A DNA stretch of 20,375 nucleotides from an uncultured Collinsella sp. (lineage in GTDB: Bacteria > Actinomycetota > Coriobacteriia > Coriobacteriales > Coriobacteriaceae): NCBI GenBank assembly GCA_902464175.1, contig CABQHZ010000026.1, forward strand, positions 1 through 20,375. Reading direction: 5' to 3'. Position 1 is the stretch's first letter; the number at the start of each line of letters is the position of its first letter. Of this stretch, positions 1-5,826 are shown piece after piece. The position numbers and the translations under genes were made by a program. Below the pieces are notes generated by a model. The model ran no database searches. It saw only the letters and a list, made by a program, of their open reading frames with translations, and had not been told where the DNA came from.

Positions 1-22
1 CGTTCACCTAACCATCATGGGA

Positions 23-51
23 TGAACGGTAGATTTTGGGGGTTTAACGGT
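23..51. repeat. 29-nt motif, copy 1 (second copy at 11004-11032)
   Basis: The stretch starts TGAACGGT and ends TTAACGGT. It matches positions 11004-11032 at 24 of 29 bases by direct comparison. Just before it, CGTTCA (1-6) and TGAACG (23-28) form a short inverted repeat. One copy lies beside the repeat array at the left edge and the other lies between operators in the ebgA promoter region. The function is unknown; it may be a dispersed element or a shared regulatory site. Confidence 0.4.
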
Positions 52-59
52 TGTCTTCG

Positions 60-166
60 GGAAACTGTATCCCGTTCTGAGCGCTGATTCTGGGACACAA
101 TTTCCGCTAGAGCTCCATTGGGAAAGTGTGTCCCACTCTGAGCCCCGATTCCGGGACACAGTTTCC
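60..166. repeat. Palindromic half-site array A (four half-sites)
   Basis: Four 14-bp half-sites alternate in orientation: 60-73 (GGAAACTGTATCCC), 92-105 (GGGACACAATTTCC), 121-134 (GGAAAGTGTGTCCC) and 153-166 (GGGACACAGTTTCC). Spacers are 18, 15 and 18 nt. The last pair extends to 17-bp arms (118-134 with 153-169) with one mismatch. The spacers are also related: positions 74-91 and 135-152 share the pattern TCTGAGCnCnGATTC. The same family recurs at 12311-12510. This is intergenic, beyond the 3' end of the LacI-type gene. There is no coding potential I trust. It could be a dispersed palindromic element or a multi-site protein-binding array. Confidence 0.75.
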
Positions 167-200
167 CAAACGCGCGATCCCTGATCGGCACAAATAAGGT

Positions 201-229
201 CCTTTGATGGCAAAACTCGCCACCAAAGG
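201..229 (-). terminator. Probable terminator of the first LacI-family gene
   Basis: Arms 201-211 and 219-229 pair over 11 bp with one G-T type mismatch around a 7-nt loop. Read on the minus strand the stem is followed by an AT-rich TTATTTGTG tract rather than a clean U-run. It lies about 95 bp beyond the stop codon at 325-327. Termination is an inference from structure and position. Confidence 0.45.
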
Positions 230-324
230 CCCTCAAAACAGTCGTTATGCCCCCCTGCGGAACCCAACGTTGCTGAATACTCTCAAAAATGTACGTCGCA
301 AGCGGGGGTACCCGCCCAGACTGG

Positions 325-1404
325 CTAGATACCCGCGAGCTTGCAGTAACGATCGACGTTGCTGGCAAACACCATCTCCACGGCACCCTTTTGCACGGGG
401 TCCGCAGGTGCTTTACCCCACAGCAAGTAATCGCCCAGCGTCTTGGCACCACGATAGGCCAAGCCCACCGGGTCCTTGTAGACGATATTGGTAAAGATGC
501 CGTGACGCAGGGCAAGCGCGCTCTCGGGGAACAGGTCGTTGCCGATTACCATGACCTCGCCCGCTTTATTGGCCGAGACGAGCGCGTCAGCCACCAGCTC
601 AGAACCCACGGCGAACACGCTGCAGATCAGCTCTGGGGCATCCGGGCCGTTGAGGCGACTGTTGAGCTCGCGCTCGAGTTGCTTGATCTGGGCATGAGCG
701 CCGGTAAGGTCCTCGACCTGCCAGGGGACGTTATGCTCGCGCAGGTACGTATGGAAGGCGCGAGCGGTCAGGTAGTGCGAATCGGTATAGGGATCGCCAG
801 CCAAGAGTAGAACGCGGGCATCGGCACCAGCGGCATGAACTAGGTTGGCCGCCTGCTCGGCCATTAGGCTACCCGCTGTCGAATAATCGGCCAAGCTGGC
901 GCCCAGGCGGTCGAGGTGCGGACGGTCGCCATCGACGAGCTCAATCGCCACACCCGCCTCGGCAATCTGCTCCAGCAGATGGGTCGCGCGGTCGTCGCCC
1001 GGAACGTAAGCGAGCAGGCCGTCGATCTTCTCGCCCACCTGCAGGCGCTCATCGATTTGCTCGAGTGCATCGGCATAGCCGCCGACGCCAAACTCGACGC
1101 GCTCGACGCTAATGCCCTGGTCGATAACCTCCTGCTCAAAGCGATTGCAGCCTTCCCACAGGTAGCGATAGAAGTAAGCACCCTCGCGCGATGCGCACGG
1201 CAGGCAAAAGGTCAGGTTGATGTCCTTGCGACGCAGGCTCGAAGCGCTCGTGTTGCGGTGATAGCCCATCTCCTCGGCCTTATCGTTAACTTTGGCGCGC
1301 ACGGACTCGCTCACGCCGGCCTTGCCCGTCAGGGCTTTGTGCACGGTATTGATGGAAACGCCGAGCTCGGCGGCTATGTCCTTCATGGTTACGCGAGCGC
1401 TCAT
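325..1404 (-). CDS. LacI-family transcriptional regulator
   Basis: This is a 359-aa sugar-type repressor or activator. The N-terminal LacI helix-turn-helix spans residues 7-48 (MKDIAAELGVSINTVHKAL, then VSESVRAKV and MGYHRN). A periplasmic-binding-protein-like ligand domain follows, with late motifs GNDLFPESALAL and KDPVGLAYRGAKTLGDYLL. Length fits the family, slightly above the usual 330-345. The start at 1404 has GGAG 8 nt upstream. An imperfect palindrome at 1428-1441 just upstream may be its own operator. The gene stands alone: the next gene upstream, on the same strand, ends in a strong terminator at 1502-1535. No sugar genes adjoin it in the window, so the ligand and targets cannot be named. 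The ligand domain resembles the simple-sugar-binding type more than GalR/LacI proper, which is a weak impression. Confidence 0.9.
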   Translation of the reverse strand: MSARVTMKDIAAELGVSINTVHKALTGKAGVSESVRAKVNDKAEEMGYHRNTSASSLRRKDINLTFCLPCASREGAYFYRYLWEGCNRFEQEVIDQGISVERVEFGVGGYADALEQIDERLQVGEKIDGLLAYVPGDDRATHLLEQIAEAGVAIELVDGDRPHLDRLGASLADYSTAGSLMAEQAANLVHAAGADARVLLLAGDPYTDSHYLTARAFHTYLREHNVPWQVEDLTGAHAQIKQLERELNSRLNGPDAPELICSVFAVGSELVADALVSANKAGEVMVIGNDLFPESALALRHGIFTNIVYKDPVGLAYRGAKTLGDYLLWGKAPADPVQKGAVEMVFASNVDRYCKLAGI

Positions 1405-1427
1405 AGAGTTACTCCGGTGTTGGTAAG

Positions 1428-1451
1428 TTGCTAATTAACAATACGGTTAAC
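1428..1451 (-). promoter_or_regulatory. Candidate promoter/autoregulatory site of the LacI-family gene
   Basis: TTGCTAATTAACAA at 1428-1441 is a 12/14 palindrome, and GTTAAC follows at 1446-1451. On the minus strand a TGTTAA hexamer lies within this palindrome, 17 nt after a weak TTTTGG. The palindrome would therefore cover a -10 element. This is inferred from position and symmetry only. Confidence 0.35.
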
Positions 1452-1501
1452 GATACCCCAAAATCACTCGTCCACTCGCCGCGCCTACCCCCAAATGCGA
1501 A

Positions 1502-1535
1502 AAACGCCCCGCAAACGGATGCTCGCGGGGCGTTT
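1502..1535 (-). terminator. Rho-independent terminator after the FeoB-associated gene
   Basis: Perfect 11-bp arms, 1502-1512 and 1525-1535, enclose a 12-nt loop. On the minus strand the stem ends GCGGGGCGTTTTTCG, giving a proper U-run. It lies 15 bp after the stop codon of the small gene at 1550-1750. Confidence 0.85.
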
Positions 1536-1549
1536 GAGCCTGGGTTTTA

Positions 1550-1750
1550 TTACTGAATGCCGTGACCAAGATCCTCGGCAATCTTGTCCACGCCTTTAAG
1601 CGCCGCGCAGGTCTTCTTGTTGGAGCAATGCCCCGTACAAACGCCGCCCTGGGCGCAGTCGGCGCAAGTGCCCTTACGGTAGATGCGCACGCACACGGCG
1701 ACAAACGCAATACCGATCACAGCCAGAACAACAATATCGATAGGTGCCAT
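1550..1750 (-). CDS. FeoB-associated Cys-rich membrane protein
   Basis: This is a 66-aa protein with one N-terminal membrane helix (roughly residues 4-24, IDIVVLAVIGIAFVAVCVRI). A short soluble tail follows, rich in cysteine: GTCADCAQGGVCTGHCSNKKTC at about 27-48, with six Cys after the helix. This is the architecture of the small FeoB-associated Cys-rich proteins found next to feoB in many anaerobes. Their role in iron uptake is proposed but not well defined. It is encoded downstream of feoB on the same strand, but a feoB terminator and a large palindrome fill the 262-bp gap, so it probably also has its own promoter. A strong AGGAGG lies 6-7 nt before the ATG. The tail could bind iron or act in redox chemistry; that is inference. 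Confidence 0.85.
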   Translation of the reverse strand: MAPIDIVVLAVIGIAFVAVCVRIYRKGTCADCAQGGVCTGHCSNKKTCAALKGVDKIAEDLGHGIQ

Positions 1751-1865
1751 AGCAAGCCTCCTCTAGTTAACCACCACTTACTTTACACCATCCCCCACCT
1801 GCCAAAAAGGGACAGGTTTATTTTGGTCGCTTTTATCTGCGGAAACGCCACATCTCCCCCATCAC

Positions 1866-1938
1866 CTAAGTTGCGGTGAAATAGTTCCTAGATTCGCCAT
1901 CCAGGCCGCCAAACAGGAACTATTCCACCGCAACTTAG
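1866..1938. repeat. Large palindrome in the feoB downstream region
   Basis: Arms 1866-1889 and 1915-1938 are reverse complements over 24 bp with a single mismatch, around a 25-nt spacer. There is no U-run on either side, and a separate proper terminator (1953-1983) lies next to it, so it is not simply a terminator. It is the main content of the 1751-2012 gap apart from that terminator and the 5' region of the small gene. It looks like a dispersed intergenic palindromic element, but its copy number cannot be judged from one window. Confidence 0.7.
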
Positions 1939-1952
1939 CTGGTGCACCAAAA

Positions 1953-1983
1953 AAGCCCGGGTATCGTCGGGATACCCGGGCTT
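1953..1983 (-). terminator. Rho-independent terminator of feoB
   Basis: Perfect 13-bp arms, 1953-1965 and 1971-1983, enclose a 5-nt loop. On the minus strand the stem runs straight into T6 (positions 1954-1949). It lies 29 bp after the feoB stop codon. Confidence 0.92.
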
Positions 1984-2012
1984 CGTGGAAAGGGGCTCGT
2001 CCTTATCTGGAC

Positions 2013-4340
2013 TTAGGCGGAAACAGTGGCGGAGGCGGTGTTGGTCTCGTCCTCGTCGGTCCAGGCATGCTTGGGCATGGGACGGAAGATCTGGAAGAGC
2101 ATCGCAACCAGCAGCACGATGGCGACAACCGTCCAGACACCAAACTGTCCAAGAACGAACAGGTTGTAGAACTGGTTGATGAACAGGCCGATCACCCAAG
2201 CGAAGGCGCACTCGTAACCGATGGCGATCGCGGTCCACTTACCGGAGTCCATCTGGTTGCGGATGGTACCCATAGCGGCAAAGCACGGGGCGCACAGCAG
2301 GTTGAAGGCACCGAAGGCAACGCAAGCACCCATGGTCGGGAACATGCCGGCGAACGCGGTCCACAGGCTCGGGTCGGTCTCGGCGGCGTCGGCAACGGAC
2401 AGCAGCGAGCCGGCGGTGGCGACGACGTTCTCCTTGGCGACAAGTCCAGAGACAGTCAGCGCAGTTGCCTGCCAGGTGCTAAAGCCGAGCGGGGCGAAGA
2501 TCCAGGCGACCAGGTTGCCCAGCATGGCGAGCACGGAGTAGTCCATAAACTCCTCGGGGATGCCGTCCATAGCAGGCAGGAAGCCAAAGGAACCGTTGTA
2601 GCTACCAAAGTTGGAGAGGAACCAAACCACGACGGTAGAGGCGAAGATGACCGTGCCGGCCTTCTTGATAAAGGCCCAGCAGCGCTCCCATACATGCAGC
2701 GCCCAAGAGCGGATTGCCGGGAAGTGGTAGGCAGGAAGCTCCATAACGAACGGCGTCGGGCGACCGGCAAAGAGCTTGGTCTTCTTGAGCATGAGGCCCG
2801 AGGCGATGACGGCAAAGACGCCCAGGAAGTAGAAGAGCGGGCTAATCCACGCGGCGGTGGTAGAAGAATCGCCGATGATGGAACCCATGAGCAGGGCAAT
2901 GATCGGCAGCTTAGCGCCACAGGGAATGAACGTGGTGGTCATGACCGTCATGCGACGGTCCTTCTCGTTCTCGATGGTCTTGGTGGCCATGACGCCGGGG
3001 ACGCCGCAGCCCGAGGACACGAGCATGGGGATAAAGGACTTACCGGACAGGCCAAAGCGGCGGAACACGCGGTCCATGATGAAGGCGACACGGGCCATGT
3101 AGCCGCAGTCCTCCAGGAAGGACAGCATCACAAAGAGCAGGAACATCTGCGGAACGAAGCCGAAGATGGCGCCCAAGCCGCCAACGATACCGTCGCAGAC
3201 CAGCGAATCGACCAGGCCACCGTCCTCGGTGCCGCCCGCCACAAGGGCGTCGTGCACCACGGTAGTAATACCCGGAACATAGGGGCCGTACTGTGCCGGG
3301 TCGACCGAGTCGGCATTGTCGCCCGCAGCCTCGACGGCCGCGTCGTAGGCATCGCGGCCCTGACCGAGCACGTACCAGCCGTCGGTACCGAAGAGCTGGT
3401 CGTTAGTGAAGTCAGTCACCGTACCGCCCAAGGTGGAAACGGCGATGTAGTACACGCAGAACATGATGACCACAAAGATCGGCAGGCCCAGGATACGGTT
3501 GGTAACCACACGGTCAATCTTCTCGGAAGTGCTCATCTTGGCCGGAGCCTTGGTGAGGCACTCGTCGATGATGTGGGCAATCACGCCATAACGTTCACCG
3601 GTGATGATGGACTCGGCATCGTCGTCGCAGTCCTGCTCGCACTGGGCGACCAGCTGCTCCACGCGAGCGGCCTTCTCCTTAGTGAGGTTGATGAGCTTGC
3701 AGGCGTCCGCGTCGCGCTCGAACAGCTTGACGGCGTAGTAGCGACGCTTGTTGGCGGAAACGCTCGCCGGCAGGTTGTTCTCGATGTGGTCCAGAACGTC
3801 CTCAATGGAGGAATCGAACTTGTGCTCCGGCACCTGGCCCTTGGAAGCAGCGGACTTCTTTACCTGCTCGAACAGCTCCTTGATGCCCTTGTTCTTAAGG
3901 GCCGAGATCATCATGACCGGACAGCCGAGCTTCTTGGACAGCTTGGCGGTGTCGATCTTGTCGCCGTTCTTCTCGACCAGGTCGGCCATGTTGAGGGCAA
4001 CGACCACGGGCAGGCCGGTCTCGATGACCTGAAGCGCCAGGTACAGGTTGCGCTCGAGGTTGGTGGCATCGACCACCTGGACAACGACATCGGGCTCGCC
4101 GCTCATGAGGTAGTCGCGCGAGCACTGCTCCTCGGGGCTGTAGGGGGAAAGCGAGTAGATGCCGGGGAGGTCCGTAATCGTGACGCTCTTGTCGCTCAGG
4201 AGCTTGGCTTCCTTTTTCTCAACCGTGACGCCCGGCCAGTTGCCAACGTAGCCGTTGGCGCCGGTGATCAGGTTGAAAAGCGTGGTCTTGCCGCAGTTGG
4301 GGTTACCCGCCAGCGCGACATGGATCTGAGAATCCGCCAT
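2013..4340 (-). CDS. feoB: Ferrous iron transport protein B (FeoB)
   Basis: This 775-aa polytopic inner-membrane protein imports Fe(II) using an N-terminal G-protein domain. Visible motifs are G1 GNPNCGKT (12-19), G3 DLPG (57-60), G4 NMAD (117-120) and a G5-like SAL (146-148). The membrane part starts near residue 285. It contains the conserved Cys-containing gate SSGCGVPGVMATKTIEN (442-458) and the second gate motif FIPCGAKLPI (about 471-480). Residues about 318-372 form an acidic, Tyr/Gly-rich external segment (LFGTDGWYVLGQGRDAYDAA). It seems longer than in compact FeoBs such as the E. coli type. The start at 4340 has AAGG 6 nt upstream. Two feoA genes precede it, with a 123-bp gap that holds a palindrome at 4416-4435. 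The C-terminus carries no fused FeoC domain. Confidence 0.97.
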   Translation of the reverse strand: MADSQIHVALAGNPNCGKTTLFNLITGANGYVGNWPGVTVEKKEAKLLSDKSVTITDLPGIYSLSPYSPEEQCSRDYLMSGEPDVVVQVVDATNLERNLYLALQVIETGLPVVVALNMADLVEKNGDKIDTAKLSKKLGCPVMMISALKNKGIKELFEQVKKSAASKGQVPEHKFDSSIEDVLDHIENNLPASVSANKRRYYAVKLFERDADACKLINLTKEKAARVEQLVAQCEQDCDDDAESIITGERYGVIAHIIDECLTKAPAKMSTSEKIDRVVTNRILGLPIFVVIMFCVYYIAVSTLGGTVTDFTNDQLFGTDGWYVLGQGRDAYDAAVEAAGDNADSVDPAQYGPYVPGITTVVHDALVAGGTEDGGLVDSLVCDGIVGGLGAIFGFVPQMFLLFVMLSFLEDCGYMARVAFIMDRVFRRFGLSGKSFIPMLVSSGCGVPGVMATKTIENEKDRRMTVMTTTFIPCGAKLPIIALLMGSIIGDSSTTAAWISPLFYFLGVFAVIASGLMLKKTKLFAGRPTPFVMELPAYHFPAIRSWALHVWERCWAFIKKAGTVIFASTVVVWFLSNFGSYNGSFGFLPAMDGIPEEFMDYSVLAMLGNLVAWIFAPLGFSTWQATALTVSGLVAKENVVATAGSLLSVADAAETDPSLWTAFAGMFPTMGACVAFGAFNLLCAPCFAAMGTIRNQMDSGKWTAIAIGYECAFAWVIGLFINQFYNLFVLGQFGVWTVVAIVLLVAMLFQIFRPMPKHAWTDEDETNTASATVSA

Positions 4341-4415
4341 TCAATCCTTCTTCCTTGTGTGCCCGCGCTGCTTTCTCCGCGCGAGCTGGATAATGTGCTT
4401 CAAAGTTGCTGCATT

Positions 4416-4435
4416 AAGTTAGAAAAACCTAACTT
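4416..4435. promoter_or_regulatory. Candidate metalloregulator site upstream of feoB
   Basis: AAGTTAG (4416-4422) and CTAACTT (4429-4435) are perfect inverted 7-mers with a 6-nt A-rich spacer. They lie in the 123-bp feoA-feoB gap. The GTTAG...CTAAC core recalls DtxR/IdeR iron boxes, but the spacing differs (the IdeR box has 1 nt at the centre). An iron-responsive internal promoter for feoB is an inference. Confidence 0.35.
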
Positions 4436-4463
4436 TATCTGCAGAAATATACGCCGCGAGTCC

Positions 4464-4685
4464 TTACTGGACCTCGACGACGGCCGCCTCCTCCTTGCGG
4501 ATAGAAAGCTCGTAGCCGCGCACGTTGATCTCGACCGGATCTCCGAGCGGTGCAACCTTTACGACCTTGAACGAAGTGCCCTTGATGAGCCCCAGGTCCA
4601 TAAGGTGACGGCGAAGTGCGCCCTCACCGTGAAGCTTGACGATGGTAGAGCTCTCGCCCACCTTAACGTCACCCAACGTCTTCAT
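4464..4685 (-). CDS. feoA: FeoA-family protein (proximal to feoB)
   Basis: This 73-aa SH3-like cytosolic protein belongs to the FeoA family, small partners needed for full FeoB activity. It shows the FeoA core: LGDVKVGESSTIVKL near the N-terminus, then RRHLMDLGLIKGTSFKVVKVAPLGDPVEI, and a C-terminal RGYELSIRKEEAAVVEV. All three blocks are in the expected order and the length is normal (75-80 aa). A G-rich Shine-Dalgarno (AAAGGGGG) precedes the ATG at 4685. It is the second of two tandem feoA genes, 39 bp after the first. Why two copies are kept is unknown; paired FeoA proteins before FeoB occur in other anaerobes. Confidence 0.93.
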   Translation of the reverse strand: MKTLGDVKVGESSTIVKLHGEGALRRHLMDLGLIKGTSFKVVKVAPLGDPVEINVRGYELSIRKEEAAVVEVQ

Positions 4686-4724
4686 ATTCTTTTCCCCCTT
4701 TCAGCTTTTTTGGAATGCTGCGAA

Positions 4725-4967
4725 CTAACCGACGGTCATGATGTGCATGGCGACCTTGGTATCGATACCAAAGCGTGCGCCCAGCACGGTAACGATGATA
4801 TTGGCGCCACTCGAGCTCACTACGTGAACCTCGCTGCCCTCGACAAAGCCGAGGTCCTTGAGGTGGTGCTTCATGTCCTCATTGCCCTTTACACGAGACA
4901 CGTGCACGGTTTCGCCCGCTTTCACCATCGAAAGCGGCATGGCCGGCATCTGCGGTCCGCAAGACAT
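4725..4967 (-). CDS. feoA: FeoA-family protein (first gene of the feo operon)
   Basis: This 80-aa FeoA-like protein diverges from its neighbour. It has a short N-terminal extension (MSCGPQMPAMPLSMV) containing a Cys, then KAGETVHVSRV, HHLKDLGFVEGSEVHVVSSSGANIIV and a final ARFGIDTKVAMHIMTV. The DLGFVEGSEV block is the FeoA hallmark. TAGGAG lies 7 nt before the ATG at 4967. It is transcribed first, so the operon promoter should lie upstream, where a 15-bp inverted repeat sits at 5011-5064. Its sequence differs enough from the second FeoA for the two to have separate roles, for example one with FeoB and one regulatory. That is speculation. Confidence 0.92.
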   Translation of the reverse strand: MSCGPQMPAMPLSMVKAGETVHVSRVKGNEDMKHHLKDLGFVEGSEVHVVSSSGANIIVTVLGARFGIDTKVAMHIMTVG

Positions 4968-5010
4968 GAGTGTGCTCCTAACGTCAGTTCGTCCTCAACA
5001 TCGACGCAGC

Positions 5011-5064
5011 AAAAGTTAACCACGTCTATGTTCGCTACAGTAAACTAGCACGTGGTTAACTTTT
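5011..5064. promoter_or_regulatory. 15-bp perfect inverted repeat upstream of the feo operon
   Basis: Arms 5011-5025 (AAAAGTTAACCACGT) and 5050-5064 are exact reverse complements around a 24-nt AT-rich spacer. The element starts 44 bp upstream of the first feoA. Its AAGTTA core is shared with the palindrome at 4416-4435 inside the same operon. A paired operator around the feo promoter is the likeliest reading. A stem-loop at the 3' end of some other transcript is less likely, because HPr has its own terminator at 5117-5147. Confidence 0.5.
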
Positions 5065-5116
5065 TGGAAAGGGTCCCTATTCAGTTTTCGGAAAAGTTTC
5101 CCATACGAAACAAAAA

Positions 5117-5147
5117 GGCGCGGCAAAGAGCTGTCCTTTGCCGCGCC
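5117..5147 (-). terminator. Rho-independent terminator of the HPr gene
   Basis: Perfect 12-bp GC-rich arms (5117-5128 and 5136-5147) enclose a 7-nt loop. They are followed on the minus strand by T5 (5116-5112). It lies 9 bp after the HPr stop codon. Confidence 0.93.
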
Positions 5148-5156
5148 CTGTCATGC

Positions 5157-5405
5157 TTAGAGCGAGAGGTTTCTGATCGATGTGACGCAGGAAGCCTCGT
5201 CTACGCCCGAAACGCGGAAGATGATGTCCTCGCCGCACTCGCCGTAGAGAGCCATGAGGCCCATAACGTCGCGACCGTCGGTATGGCGATCGCCGATGCT
5301 GACCGACACGTCGCTACGATGCTTGGCAATAATGTCGTAGAGCAGCGCAACCGGGCGGGCATGTAGTCCCAACGGATCTTTAATCGTCTTTGTAAACTCG
5401 ACCAT
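5157..5405 (-). CDS. ptsH: HPr-family phosphocarrier protein
   Basis: This 82-aa cytosolic PTS phosphocarrier would pass phosphate from PEP via enzyme I to EIIA domains. The phosphorylation loop GLHARPVA is intact, with the active-site His at about residue 14. The second conserved block reads RDVMGLMAL. In regulatory HPrs of Gram-positives this block is KSIMGVMSL, so the HPr-kinase target Ser46 is Asp here. The start chosen is 5405 (MVEFTKTIKD), because homology begins there and GGGAGG precedes it; a longer frame upstream adds 15 unlikely residues. A TACAAT -10-like hexamer lies at 5460-5465. It is monocistronic with its own terminator. It may be a genuine PTS HPr or a paralog with a specialised role; enzyme I is not in the window. 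Confidence 0.88.
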   Translation of the reverse strand: MVEFTKTIKDPLGLHARPVALLYDIIAKHRSDVSVSIGDRHTDGRDVMGLMALYGECGEDIIFRVSGVDEASCVTSIRNLSL

Positions 5406-5501
5406 GTCCCCTCCCGCGGCATCGCACATTCGGCCGGCAAACCCAGCCACGTGGTAGTTATTGTAGCGTTAGATGCTTGTTGAGAGCTCCTCTGAACACC
5501 T

Positions 5502-5723
5502 CGTGGGCAAAAAGTGGCAAATATGAGTACTGTCACCAATTTAGTAGCAGCAAAATCGAGAGCAAATTGCCTACTTTAAGCGATTCGAAGAGGTTGAAAG
5601 CCGTCAAACGCTCTTTAAAGGGGGTTAGATAAATTGATTTTGAGCCCGTTTTCGCTCAGAACAGGCCGAAAAATATGACACCTCTTTTGCAACAGTACTC
5701 ATATTTGGCATTTTTTGACCACG
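5502..5723. repeat. MITE-like element with 32-bp terminal inverted repeats
   Basis: Positions 5502-5533 and 5692-5723 are inverted copies matching at 29 of 32 bases; the innermost 16 (CAAATATGAGTACTGT) are exact. They enclose 158 bp of AT-richer DNA with no credible gene. This is the main content of the 5451-5826 gap, which otherwise holds the HPr promoter and the permease terminator. The size and long inverted ends resemble miniature inverted-repeat elements. I could not find clear target-site duplications and no transposase is present. It could instead be a large structured RNA or a dispersed intergenic repeat. Confidence 0.6.
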
Positions 5724-5751
5724 GGGTCCAAAACCATGCCCCAAAACACAA

Positions 5752-5779
5752 AAGGAGGGGCCTCGTAAGGCCCCTCCTT
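5752..5779 (-). terminator. Rho-independent terminator of the APC permease
   Basis: Perfect 11-bp arms (5752-5762 and 5769-5779) enclose a 6-nt loop. They are followed on the minus strand by TTTTGTGTTTT (arm end included). It lies 47 bp beyond the permease stop codon. Confidence 0.9.
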
Positions 5780-5826
5780 AGGAAAGGGAATCGATTTATT
5801 CCACAGCCGTAGATTAATCCTAGCCG

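Noticed and set aside
60..166. CRISPR-like array, because of regularly spaced repeats
   Set aside because: Repeats alternate in orientation, are only 14 bp, and the spacers are similar to each other. No cas genes are present in the window.
1..324. Possible short coding frames on both strands at the left edge
   Set aside because: They run through the palindromic array and the end of the LacI-family gene in the wrong frame and match nothing I recognise.
2067..5048. A very long open frame (993 codons) antisense to feoB and feoA
   Set aside because: It is the complement of well-supported genes in GC-rich DNA, where antisense frames stay open by codon bias. It has no domain, has low-complexity Asp/Gly/His-rich composition, and lacks a ribosome binding site pattern.
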